Part shown: positions 8,735-15,865 of the stretch, in pieces
How positions within the stretch are numbered: position 1 is the first letter of the stretch
Layout: the number at the start of each line of letters is the position of its first letter
Source: UBA9547 sp044349205
GTDB lineage: Bacteria; Bacteroidota; Bacteroidia; Cytophagales; UBA9547
DNA: 20,024 nt
Direction of reading: 5' to 3'
NCBI GenBank assembly: GCA_044349205.1
Contig: JBIKRJ010000017.1
Location: 1 to 20,024, forward strand
Notes under the pieces: generated by a model
Told to the model about the DNA's origin: nothing
The model's database searches: none
Seen by the model: only the letters and a program-made list of their open reading frames with translations
Position numbers and translations under genes: made by a program

Positions 8735-9685
8735 CTAAAAATTCACCTTGTTGAAGGCTTCCTTTAATTTTTTTGATATTTCCGACTGCGCAATTTTTTC
8801 AGAAAGAAGTATCATATTTTTTATGGCTACGTCACATGAAGATCCATGACCAATAACTACATTTCCATTTACTCCCAAAATGGGACTTCCTCCCACATAT
8901 TTCCAATTGAACATATCGACAAATGCATCCACATAATTTCGTTTCTTCATTAGTGGGTAAACCGCTTCAGCTGATTTAAGGATTACATTTCCTGTAAATC
9001 CGTCGCAAATCATCACATCCGATTTGTCGCTATATATATCTCTTCCTTCGATGTTTCCAACAAAATTTATATTTGGGTTTTGTTTCAATAATTGAAAGGC
9101 CGCTTGTGTCAAAATTGACCCTTTTTGTTCCTCTTCACCAACATTAATCAGACCTACTTTTGGGTTTTTAATTCCGTAGAGGTCAGTGGCAAAAATGCTT
9201 GCCATTTCTGCAAACTGTACAAGTGTTTCGGGTTTACAATCGGCGTTTGCCCCAACGTCCATCAAAATGCCATATTTTCCATTTTCCCTTGGTATAAAAC
9301 CAGCAATTCCAGGTCTAGAGACACCGTCTATGGGTTTGATAGTGAACATGGCGCCTACCAACATGGCACCTGTGTTGCCTGCACTACAGAAAACATCTGC
9401 TTCGTTGGTGGCAAGCAATTCAAAACCTTTTACAATGCTAGAATCTTTTTTTTGAGGGACAGCTTTAGTGGGCGACTCTTCCATTCCAATAACTTCGGAG
9501 GCATGCAACACTTGGATGTTGCTAGGTTTGCCACCCAAAATATTCAGTTGGCTGTTGATTTCATCCTCAATGCCAATGAGCAGAATAGAATCTTCAGACG
9601 ACAATTCCTTGCTGGCAAGCAAGGCGCCTTCCACTACCACTTTGGGTGCGTGGTCGCCACCCATTGCATCTACTGCAATCTTCAT
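8735..9685 (-). CDS. plsX: Phosphate acyltransferase PlsX
   Basis: PlsX converts acyl-ACP to acyl-phosphate, which PlsY uses to acylate glycerol-3-phosphate. The 316-residue protein has the family N-terminus KIAVDAMGGDHAPKVVVEGA, the EVIGMEESPTKAVPQKKDSS block, FCSAGNTGAMLVGA and DGFTGNVILKSAEA. The start is ATG 9685; a TTG one codon further upstream (9688) is unlikely to be used. It sits between rpmF (18 bases upstream) and fabH (9 bases downstream). This rpmF-plsX-fabH order is also found in E. coli and ties membrane synthesis to ribosome production. Confidence 0.97.
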   Translation of the reverse strand: MKIAVDAMGGDHAPKVVVEGALLASKELSSEDSILLIGIEDEINSQLNILGGKPSNIQVLHASEVIGMEESPTKAVPQKKDSSIVKGFELLATNEADVFCSAGNTGAMLVGAMFTIKPIDGVSRPGIAGFIPRENGKYGILMDVGANADCKPETLVQFAEMASIFATDLYGIKNPKVGLINVGEEEQKGSILTQAAFQLLKQNPNINFVGNIEGRDIYSDKSDVMICDGFTGNVILKSAEAVYPLMKKRNYVDAFVDMFNWKYVGGSPILGVNGNVVIGHGSSCDVAIKNMILLSEKIAQSEISKKLKEAFNKVNF

Positions 9686-9703
9686 CAATTGAAACGGGAA
9701 AAA

Positions 9704-9895
9704 TTAAACCGTTAAGGCTTTGTCTATAACCACTTTACCTTTGTAGTAAAGCTTGCCTTCGTGCCAATGTGCTCTGTGGTACAAATGAGGTATGCCCGTA
9801 GTAGGACAAATGGCTATTGCCTTGTCGGCTACCTTGTGGTGGCTTCTTCTTTTATCTCTCCTGGCTTTGGATATTCTATGCTTAGGATGTGCCAT
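9704..9895 (-). CDS. rpmF: 50S ribosomal protein L32 (cysteine-poor form)
   Basis: L32 is a small basic protein of the large ribosomal subunit. The 63 residues start MAHPKHRISKARRDKRRSHH, the standard L32 N-terminus. Zinc-binding L32 has two CxxC pairs; here only one cysteine remains (ICPTTGIPHLYH), so the zinc ribbon cannot be formed. Such forms are common in some Bacteroidota classes. The gene lies 12 bases after the DUF177 gene, as in the yceD-rpmF pair of many bacteria. Confidence 0.96.
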   Translation of the reverse strand: MAHPKHRISKARRDKRRSHHKVADKAIAICPTTGIPHLYHRAHWHEGKLYYKGKVVIDKALTV

Positions 9896-9907
9896 TTTTC
9901 TTCGGTT

Positions 9908-10435
9908 TTAATTATTTTTTAGTTTCAATAATGTCTTCCAGCGAGGATCGATGTCATCCTCGATATCTACTTTTTTATATGTTTCCGTTTGATAGACCAA
10001 TGGATCTTGGTCATCGTTGGAAATTTGCTCTCTGAATCTTGGGTGTAGTTTCTTGTAGGGTATCTCCAAACCTATGTATTCGTAAATGTACTTTGACAAA
10101 TCTAGTGATTGCGTGTCGTGCGTGATGGTTTCAATCTCATCACCCACTTCTTCGTTTACATCACCATACTTGACAATCAGTGTTTTATCGATATTTAAGT
10201 ATTGATTATACTCTTCTAGCGAACGGTCACAAATAAGCTTTACGTATCCTTTTATCAAAAAGTTGATTTTGTAAAAATCATTGTTTTTGTCGAGCGTTAC
10301 ATGTGTCTTTAGGTTGCCCTTGCTCACAAGACTAGTACCCAATAATTGAAAGAACGTGTCGTCTATTTCGAAATTGTAGCTGTGAGTTCCATTTTTAAGC
10401 TGAAATATATCAACTTCAAATTTTTTAATACCCAT
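9908..10435 (-). CDS. DUF177 (YceD-like) protein
   Basis: This is a 175-residue protein of the DUF177/YceD family. Members in bacteria and plants have been linked to normal accumulation of 23S rRNA, but the biochemical role is unresolved. The sequence shows a beta-rich N-terminal half and the conserved core around LICDRSLEEYNQYLNID; only the first Cys of the usual C-x-R-C-L motif is kept. An acidic segment (GDVNEEVGDEIETI) and SLDLSKYIYEYIGLEIPY follow, both typical of the family. The assignment rests on this pattern and on its place directly before rpmF. It is the first gene of the lipid/ribosome cluster and starts at ATG 10435, about 22 bases after a good -7 box. Confidence 0.85.
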   Translation of the reverse strand: MGIKKFEVDIFQLKNGTHSYNFEIDDTFFQLLGTSLVSKGNLKTHVTLDKNNDFYKINFLIKGYVKLICDRSLEEYNQYLNIDKTLIVKYGDVNEEVGDEIETITHDTQSLDLSKYIYEYIGLEIPYKKLHPRFREQISNDDQDPLVYQTETYKKVDIEDDIDPRWKTLLKLKNN

Positions 10436-10457
10436 CGCAGAATACGAAATAAGACCG

Positions 10458-10493
10458 CAAATTTAGAAAGATAATTTTAAATTAAAATACAAA
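10458..10493 (-). promoter_or_regulatory. Bacteroidota-type promoter for the DUF177-rpmF-plsX-fabH-efp-acc cluster
   Basis: On the minus strand TAAATTTG (plus positions 10465-10458) matches the TAnnTTTG -7 consensus exactly. A TTTG (10493-10490) lies 24 bases further upstream, slightly more than the usual spacing for the -33 element. Predicted transcription would start near 10451, leaving a leader of about 15 bases before ATG 10435. Confidence 0.5.
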
Positions 10494-10546
10494 AGTTTGG
10501 CTTAATTTGGGACTTGGTTCAAAATGAAAGACTTAAGTATTTGCAT

Positions 10547-11581
10547 GTGAATTGGTTGCTATTTCCATTATTAGCTCCTTTGGCTCTTCTATTTGACCTA
10601 ACAACTCGTTTGCGCAACATTGGCTACGATTTAGGTTTTTTTCGCTCCAAATCTGTACCGATTCCCACCTTGTGTGTAGGCAACTTGCGTGTAGGTGGTA
10701 CTGGAAAAACACCTTTTGTGGAATACCTGTTAAAACAATTTTTGAAGTCAAACATACAGGTGTGTACGCTTAGCAGAGGGTATGGCCGAAAAACAAAAGG
10801 GTTTATCGAATCTGAAACTACTAGCAATGCAGATGAAATTGGCGACGAAGCCATGCAATACTTTCAAAAATTTGGAGAAAAAGTGCGTGTTTTTGTGGGA
10901 GAAAACAGAGTAAAGGCAATTCAAAAAATACTATTCACACATCCAAGCGCTGAGTTGGTTGTGTTGGACGATGCTTTTCAACACAGAAATTTAAAAAGCC
11001 AGTACACTATATTGTTGACAGAACTAGATCGACCATTTTACAAAGACTTTTTGCTCCCATTGGGTCGTTTACGTGAAGCACGCACGGGGGCTAAAAGAGC
11101 GCAATGTGTGGTGGTAACCAAATGCCCGACTAACCTAAGCGAAACTGAAAGAACTGACTGCAAAAAAAACATCTCTAAATATACCCAAAATAATACTCCG
11201 ATTTTTTTTACCAGCATTTCCTATTCAACCCCAATTCCAATTTTCAAGCCTGCAAAAGCAATCCTAAATGAAACAAAAGTACTTTTGCTAAGTGGCATAG
11301 ACAATCCTGCGCCTTTTTTAGACTATTGCCGGTCGCATTTCAATGTTTTAGATGTAATAAAATTTCCAGACCACCACCCCTATTCCGAGCAAGATATTCA
11401 GCTAATTATAGAAAAATCAAAAAAAATCGACCTTGTTTTGACAACCGAAAAAGATGCCACTCGCTTGCAAAAATTCTCTTCTTTTTTTGAAAAAATCGAC
11501 ATTTGTTATCTGCCCATCGAAATCCATTTTTTAGGCCAAGAAGCCCAGTTTCTTTCTATTCTTAAAAGTTTGAAAAACTGA
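10547..11581 (+). CDS. lpxK: Tetraacyldisaccharide 4'-kinase LpxK
   Basis: LpxK phosphorylates the lipid A disaccharide at the 4' position on the inner face of the inner membrane. From the GTG at 10547 the product is 344 residues. A hydrophobic N-terminal anchor (NWLLFPLLAPLALLF) is followed by RNIGYDLGFFRSK, the Walker A loop GGTGKTPFVEYL (residues about 50-61), SRGYGRKTKGF, the conserved LDDAFQHR motif and a C-terminal FPDHHPYSEQDI segment. The start is uncertain: no ATG occurs in frame before deep conserved sequence. Candidates are GTG 10547, TTG 10541 and TTG 10514. GTG 10547 or TTG 10541 best matches the short N-termini of relatives. The gene diverges from the lipid cluster, and its promoter must share that small gap. 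Confidence 0.93.
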   Translation: MNWLLFPLLAPLALLFDLTTRLRNIGYDLGFFRSKSVPIPTLCVGNLRVGGTGKTPFVEYLLKQFLKSNIQVCTLSRGYGRKTKGFIESETTSNADEIGDEAMQYFQKFGEKVRVFVGENRVKAIQKILFTHPSAELVVLDDAFQHRNLKSQYTILLTELDRPFYKDFLLPLGRLREARTGAKRAQCVVVTKCPTNLSETERTDCKKNISKYTQNNTPIFFTSISYSTPIPIFKPAKAILNETKVLLLSGIDNPAPFLDYCRSHFNVLDVIKFPDHHPYSEQDIQLIIEKSKKIDLVLTTEKDATRLQKFSSFFEKIDICYLPIEIHFLGQEAQFLSILKSLKN

Positions 11582-11753
11582 AGATTATTTTTGAAAAGTC
11601 GCTTTGATTGAAAGCAAAACGAAAATATAGACTAGGGAAAGACCGTATTTTTTAGGTCTTAACTTGAATGATTTGTTCAGATATTAACGATTATTCTTAA
11701 ATTGCGCATCTATACCAACATTCCTAGATAAAACATTTTTACAACACATAGTT
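11582..11753 (+). other. Intergenic region before aconitase with a weak hairpin
   Basis: This 172-base spacer has no credible ORF. It contains a 6-bp inverted repeat (AAGACC at 11639-11644, GGTCTT at 11655-11660, loop of 10). It lacks a following T-run, so it is a poor terminator. A TATTTTTG at 11586-11593 fits the -7 consensus but has no well-spaced TTTG upstream. The aconitase promoter is presumably here, but I cannot place it. Confidence 0.4.
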
Positions 11754-14021
11754 ATGGCATTTGACGTTGAAATGATTAAAAAGGTGTACGCTCTTATTCC
11801 TGAAAGAGTGGAAGCCGCCCGTGCTCTGATTGGTAAACCTTTGACCCTTGCTGAAAAAATCTTGTATTCACACTTGGACGAAGGGACACTTACCAAAGTA
11901 TATGAGAGAGGTAAATCGTATGTAGATTTCAATCCCGACCGTGTTGCCATGCAGGATGCCACTGCACAAATGGCGCTTTTGCAATTTATGCAGGCAGGCA
12001 GGCCTAAAGTAGCTGTTCCTTCAACGGTACATTGCGACCACCTTATCACCGCAAAAAAAGGTGCTAAAGAAGATTTGGCTTTTGCTACCAAAGAAAGCAA
12101 AGAAGTTTTTGATTTCTTAGGCTCCGTTTCAAACAAATACGGTATTGGTTTTTGGAAACCAGGCGCTGGTATTATTCACCAAGTGGTGTTGGAAAACTAT
12201 GCATTTCCCGGCGGTATGATGATTGGCACCGATTCACACACCGTAAATGCAGGTGGTTTGGGCATGTTGGCCATCGGTGTGGGTGGCGCAGATGCCTGCG
12301 ATGTTATGGCAGGTTTGCCTTGGGAACTGAAATGGCCTAAACTGATTGGTATTAAACTTACTGGTAAACTGAACGGCTGGACTTCTCCCAAAGATGTAAT
12401 ATTGAAGGTTGCTGGCATCCTAACCGTTAAAGGCGGCACAGGTGCCATTATCGAATATTTTGGTGAAGGCGCTGTAGCAATGTCGTGTACAGGCAAAGGA
12501 ACAATTTGTAATATGGGGGCGGAAGTTGGAGCTACTACCTCTACTTTTGGTTATGACGAATCGATGGAACGCTACTTGCGTGCTACTGGTCGAGCCGAGA
12601 TTGCAGATGCCGCCAACAACATCAAAAAATATCTAAACGCTGACCCCGAGGTATATGCCAACCCTGAAAAATATTTCGACCAAGTGGTGGAAATAAATCT
12701 ATCAGAACTAGAACCACATCTAAACGGCCCATTTACTCCCGATTTGGCAACTCCAGTTTCCAAAATGAAAGAAGAAGCCGCTAAAAATGGCTGGCCTTTG
12801 AAAGTGGAATGGGGATTGATTGGCTCATGCACCAACTCATCTTACGAAGACCTTTCGCGTGCAGCCTCTATTGCCAACCAAGCTTTGGAAAAAGGCTTGA
12901 GTACAAAAGCCGAATTTGGCATCAATCCAGGTTCAGAACAAGTACGCTACACAGCTGAAAGAGACGGTTTGCTTGGCACTTTCGAAAAACTGAATGCCAC
13001 AATATTTACCAATGCCTGCGGACCTTGCATAGGAATGTGGGACAGGATGGGTGCCGAAAAAGCAGAAAAAAACACAATCGTACATTCTTTCAACAGAAAT
13101 TTTGCCAAACGTGCCGATGGCAATCCCAATACTTATGCCTTTGTTTCTTCCCCCGAAATGGTTGCAGCCATAGCCATCGCTGGCGACTTGTCTTTCAACC
13201 CGCTTACGGATACTTTGAAAAACAACAAAGGGGAGGCGGTAAAGCTAGACCCACCATACGGCGACGAACTCCCAACAAAAGGTTTTGATGTGGAAGATGC
13301 AGGTTTTCAAGCTCCTGCCGCCGACGGTAGCGCCGTGCAAGTAATGGTATCGCCTACTTCAGACCGTTTACAACTGCTTGACCCTTTCCAAGCTTGGGAA
13401 AAAACAGACTTGAAAGGTTTGAAACTACTTATCAAAGCCAAAGGAAAATGTACTACCGACCACATTTCCATGGCTGGACCTTGGCTAAAATACCGCGGTC
13501 ACCTAGACAATATTTCAAATAATATGTTGATTGGAGCAGTCAACTTCTTCAACGAAAAAACCGACAGCGTAAAAAATCAGCTCACTGGGCAATACGACAG
13601 TGTTCCAAAAGTACAGCGCGACTACAAATCTCAAGGAATTGGTACCATAGTGGTGGGTGACGAAAATTATGGCGAGGGATCTTCTCGCGAACATGCCGCA
13701 ATGGAACCCCGTCATTTGGGTGTAAGAGCGGTATTGGTGAAATCTTTTGCCCGTATTCACGAAACCAACCTAAAAAAACAAGGCATGTTGGCCTTGACTT
13801 TTACCGACAAAGAAGACTACAATAAAATACTCGAAGACGATGTCTTTGATATCGTAGGTCTCACTACTTTTAGCCCAAATGTTCCTCTTACCATTGCCAT
13901 CACTCACAAAGACGGCAGTAAAGAGGAAATCAAGGCAAGCCACTCTTACAATACCCAACAAATAGAGTGGTTTAAAGCAGGTGGTGCCCTAAATATCATT
14001 AGAGCCAACGTTGCCAAGTAA
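11754..14021 (+). CDS. acn: Aconitate hydratase (mitochondrial-type)
   Basis: Aconitase isomerises citrate to isocitrate in the TCA cycle through a [4Fe-4S] cluster. The 755-residue length and sequence resemble the mitochondrial-type enzyme more than AcnA (about 890) or AcnB (about 865). The three cluster cysteines are visible: one in GSCTNSSYED and two in NACGPCIGMWDR. Substrate-binding motifs include STVHCDHLI, GTDSHTVNAGGLGMLAIGVGG and the swivel-domain GEGSSREHAAMEPRHLG. Other marks are DHISMAGPWLKYRG and the C-terminal EWFKAGGALN. The start is ATG 11754, with no competing upstream start. It appears to be a single-gene unit, with 172 bases upstream and 108 bases downstream. Confidence 0.96.
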   Translation: MAFDVEMIKKVYALIPERVEAARALIGKPLTLAEKILYSHLDEGTLTKVYERGKSYVDFNPDRVAMQDATAQMALLQFMQAGRPKVAVPSTVHCDHLITAKKGAKEDLAFATKESKEVFDFLGSVSNKYGIGFWKPGAGIIHQVVLENYAFPGGMMIGTDSHTVNAGGLGMLAIGVGGADACDVMAGLPWELKWPKLIGIKLTGKLNGWTSPKDVILKVAGILTVKGGTGAIIEYFGEGAVAMSCTGKGTICNMGAEVGATTSTFGYDESMERYLRATGRAEIADAANNIKKYLNADPEVYANPEKYFDQVVEINLSELEPHLNGPFTPDLATPVSKMKEEAAKNGWPLKVEWGLIGSCTNSSYEDLSRAASIANQALEKGLSTKAEFGINPGSEQVRYTAERDGLLGTFEKLNATIFTNACGPCIGMWDRMGAEKAEKNTIVHSFNRNFAKRADGNPNTYAFVSSPEMVAAIAIAGDLSFNPLTDTLKNNKGEAVKLDPPYGDELPTKGFDVEDAGFQAPAADGSAVQVMVSPTSDRLQLLDPFQAWEKTDLKGLKLLIKAKGKCTTDHISMAGPWLKYRGHLDNISNNMLIGAVNFFNEKTDSVKNQLTGQYDSVPKVQRDYKSQGIGTIVVGDENYGEGSSREHAAMEPRHLGVRAVLVKSFARIHETNLKKQGMLALTFTDKEDYNKILEDDVFDIVGLTTFSPNVPLTIAITHKDGSKEEIKASHSYNTQQIEWFKAGGALNIIRANVAK

Positions 14022-14129
14022 AATTTTTTTTAACCTCTAACTAACAAACTAATTTTTTACCGAAAGGTAAGTCAGTATTACTTTAAATCTAATTTTAACA
14101 ATTTTTAAACATTTCAATTTTATTTACTC

Positions 14130-14768
14130 ATGAACAGCAAAACAAGGATTGTAATTGCAGAAGACCATTTAATGATTAGAAAAGCAATGGAACTATTGCT
14201 TGGAGAAAACAAAAACATCGATATAGTAGGAGAAGCAAGCAATGGAAAAGAACTAATTAACGTACTAGAAAAGGTAAAAGCCGACATCATCCTTTTGGAC
14301 ATTTTTATGCCTGAAATGAATGGTCTAGATGCCACCTCTATCATTCGCAATCGCTTTCCTTGGATAAAAATCATTGTACTATCTGTACAAACAGAATTTG
14401 CCTATGTAAAAAAACTTTTCACCATGGGTGTTTCGGGTTATGTGACAAAAAATTCGCCAAAAGATGAGCTATTCGAAGCAATTCATGTAGTGCAAAACGG
14501 CAGAGAATATCTTTCAAAAGACATGATTAAAAGGAAAGCGCAAGCTTCCGAGCAGAATGGATCTTCAAAGAAACATCTTTCAAAAAGAGAAATCGAAATT
14601 ATCAAACTCATTCAAGACGGCTTGACAAACAAGGAAATATCAGAAAGAATGTTCATAAGTTTGAAGACGGTCGAATCTCATAGAACTAATATTTTTAGAA
14701 AACTGCGCATAAAAAATGTGGCAGAACTATTGAAACATGTACATCAGAACATGATGTTAAGTAACTAA
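14130..14768 (+). CDS. NarL/LuxR-family response regulator
   Basis: This is a two-component DNA-binding regulator of 212 residues. The receiver domain (about 5-122) has the acidic pair Glu11-Asp12, phospho-acceptor Asp57 (ILLDIFMPEMNG), the switch Ser85 and Lys107 (VTKNSP), so it should be phosphorylatable. A short linker leads to a LuxR-type helix-turn-helix at about 147-205 (HLSKREIEIIKLIQDGLTNK, ISLKTVESHRTNIFRKL). No histidine kinase lies beside it here, so it is an orphan within this window. It starts at ATG 14130 and ends before a strong terminator, so it is probably transcribed alone. Target genes cannot be inferred. Confidence 0.94.
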   Translation: MNSKTRIVIAEDHLMIRKAMELLLGENKNIDIVGEASNGKELINVLEKVKADIILLDIFMPEMNGLDATSIIRNRFPWIKIIVLSVQTEFAYVKKLFTMGVSGYVTKNSPKDELFEAIHVVQNGREYLSKDMIKRKAQASEQNGSSKKHLSKREIEIIKLIQDGLTNKEISERMFISLKTVESHRTNIFRKLRIKNVAELLKHVHQNMMLSN

Positions 14769-14786
14769 AAAAACAGGAATAGCTAC

Positions 14787-14812
14787 AAAAAAGGGGCAAA
14801 AGCCCCTTTTTT
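14787..14812 (+). terminator. Strong intrinsic terminator after the response regulator
   Basis: GGGGC (14793-14797), loop AAAA, GCCCC (14802-14806) form a perfect G-C stem. It is preceded by six A and followed by six T, so the stem could extend to 11 bp and the structure could work in both directions. It ends only 29 bases before the dusB start codon. Confidence 0.92.
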
Positions 14813-14841
14813 ATTTTAAATTGCACCAAAAACGTAGCTGA

Positions 14842-15834
14842 ATGGTAAAAATTCGAGAAGTCGAACTCGGTGAATTTCCTTTGTTACTTGCCCCCATGGA
14901 GGATGTTAGCGATCCACCTTTCAGGGCTGTGTGCAAAGAAAATGGTGCCGATATGATGTACACCGAATTCATCTCTTCTGAAGGTTTGATTCGAAATGCG
15001 TTCAAAAGCACCCACAAACTTGATTTTTTCGAATACGAAAGGCCATTGGGAATTCAAATATTTGGCGACAAAGTAGAAGTAATGCGCGAGGCGGCACGCA
15101 TCGCCGACGAGTGCGAACCCGACGTGGTGGACATAAATTACGGATGTCCGGTGAAAAATGTGGCATGCAAAGGTGCCGGTGCAGGTTTACTTCAAGATTT
15201 ACCTAAAATGCAGAAAATCACAGAAGAAATCGTGAAAATATGCAAAAGGCCAGTCACCGTAAAAACCAGGCTCGGTTGGGACGACAGCAATAAAAATGTG
15301 ATTGAAGCGGCCAAACGATTGCACGATATTGGCATTTCGGCCTTGACTATTCATGGGCGCACGCGTGCTCAAATGTACAAAGGCGAAGCCGATTGGAGTT
15401 TGATAGCTGAAATAAAAAACTTGCCCGAAATCCAAATTCCTATTTTTGGCAATGGCGACATCGATTCACCACACAAAGCCCTAGAATACAAAAACAAATA
15501 CGGAGTAGATGGGATAATGATTGGTAGGGCGGCCATTGGGTATCCTTGGATTTTCAACGAGATAAAAGAGTACCTTAAAACAGGAATAATACCAGAAGCT
15601 CCAAACTTGGAAGAAAGGATAGAAACAGTAAAAAAACACTTAGATTTTTCAGTAAAATGGAAAGGGCCTGTGACGGGTATTTTTGAAATGAGGTCTCATT
15701 ACGGGAATTATTTTAAGGGAATGCCCGACTTTAAATCGCATCGAATTCAGTTAGTCGAAGCAAAAAATATTCAAAATGTTCACGAAATTTTAAACGAAAT
15801 ACTTGAAAAGTTCAATGTTCCATTGCTAAATTAG
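14842..15834 (+). CDS. dusB: tRNA-dihydrouridine synthase (DusB-like)
   Basis: Dus enzymes reduce specific uridines in tRNA D-loops with FMN and NADPH. The 330-residue protein has the TIM-barrel flavin site start LLLAPMEDVSDPPFR and the catalytic cysteine Cys102 in INYGCPVKNVACKGAGAGLL. It also has VKTRLGWDDS, the HGRTRAQMYKGEADW segment that binds the flavin, and GNGDIDSP followed by GIMIGRAAIGYPWIF. The GCPVKNV...GAGLL form and the length fit the DusB group better than DusA or DusC. It starts at ATG 14842. The next gene starts 31 bases after its stop, so the two may be co-transcribed. Confidence 0.94.
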   Translation: MVKIREVELGEFPLLLAPMEDVSDPPFRAVCKENGADMMYTEFISSEGLIRNAFKSTHKLDFFEYERPLGIQIFGDKVEVMREAARIADECEPDVVDINYGCPVKNVACKGAGAGLLQDLPKMQKITEEIVKICKRPVTVKTRLGWDDSNKNVIEAAKRLHDIGISALTIHGRTRAQMYKGEADWSLIAEIKNLPEIQIPIFGNGDIDSPHKALEYKNKYGVDGIMIGRAAIGYPWIFNEIKEYLKTGIIPEAPNLEERIETVKKHLDFSVKWKGPVTGIFEMRSHYGNYFKGMPDFKSHRIQLVEAKNIQNVHEILNEILEKFNVPLLN

Positions 15835-15865
15835 GGTCTAATAATTGACAAAAAGTTCCTGTAAT

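Noticed and set aside
14057..14070. Hairpin TTACC-GAAA-GGTAA after aconitase as a terminator
   Set aside because: There is no T-run downstream on either strand and the stem is only 5 bp. It is mentioned only as a possible RNA element.
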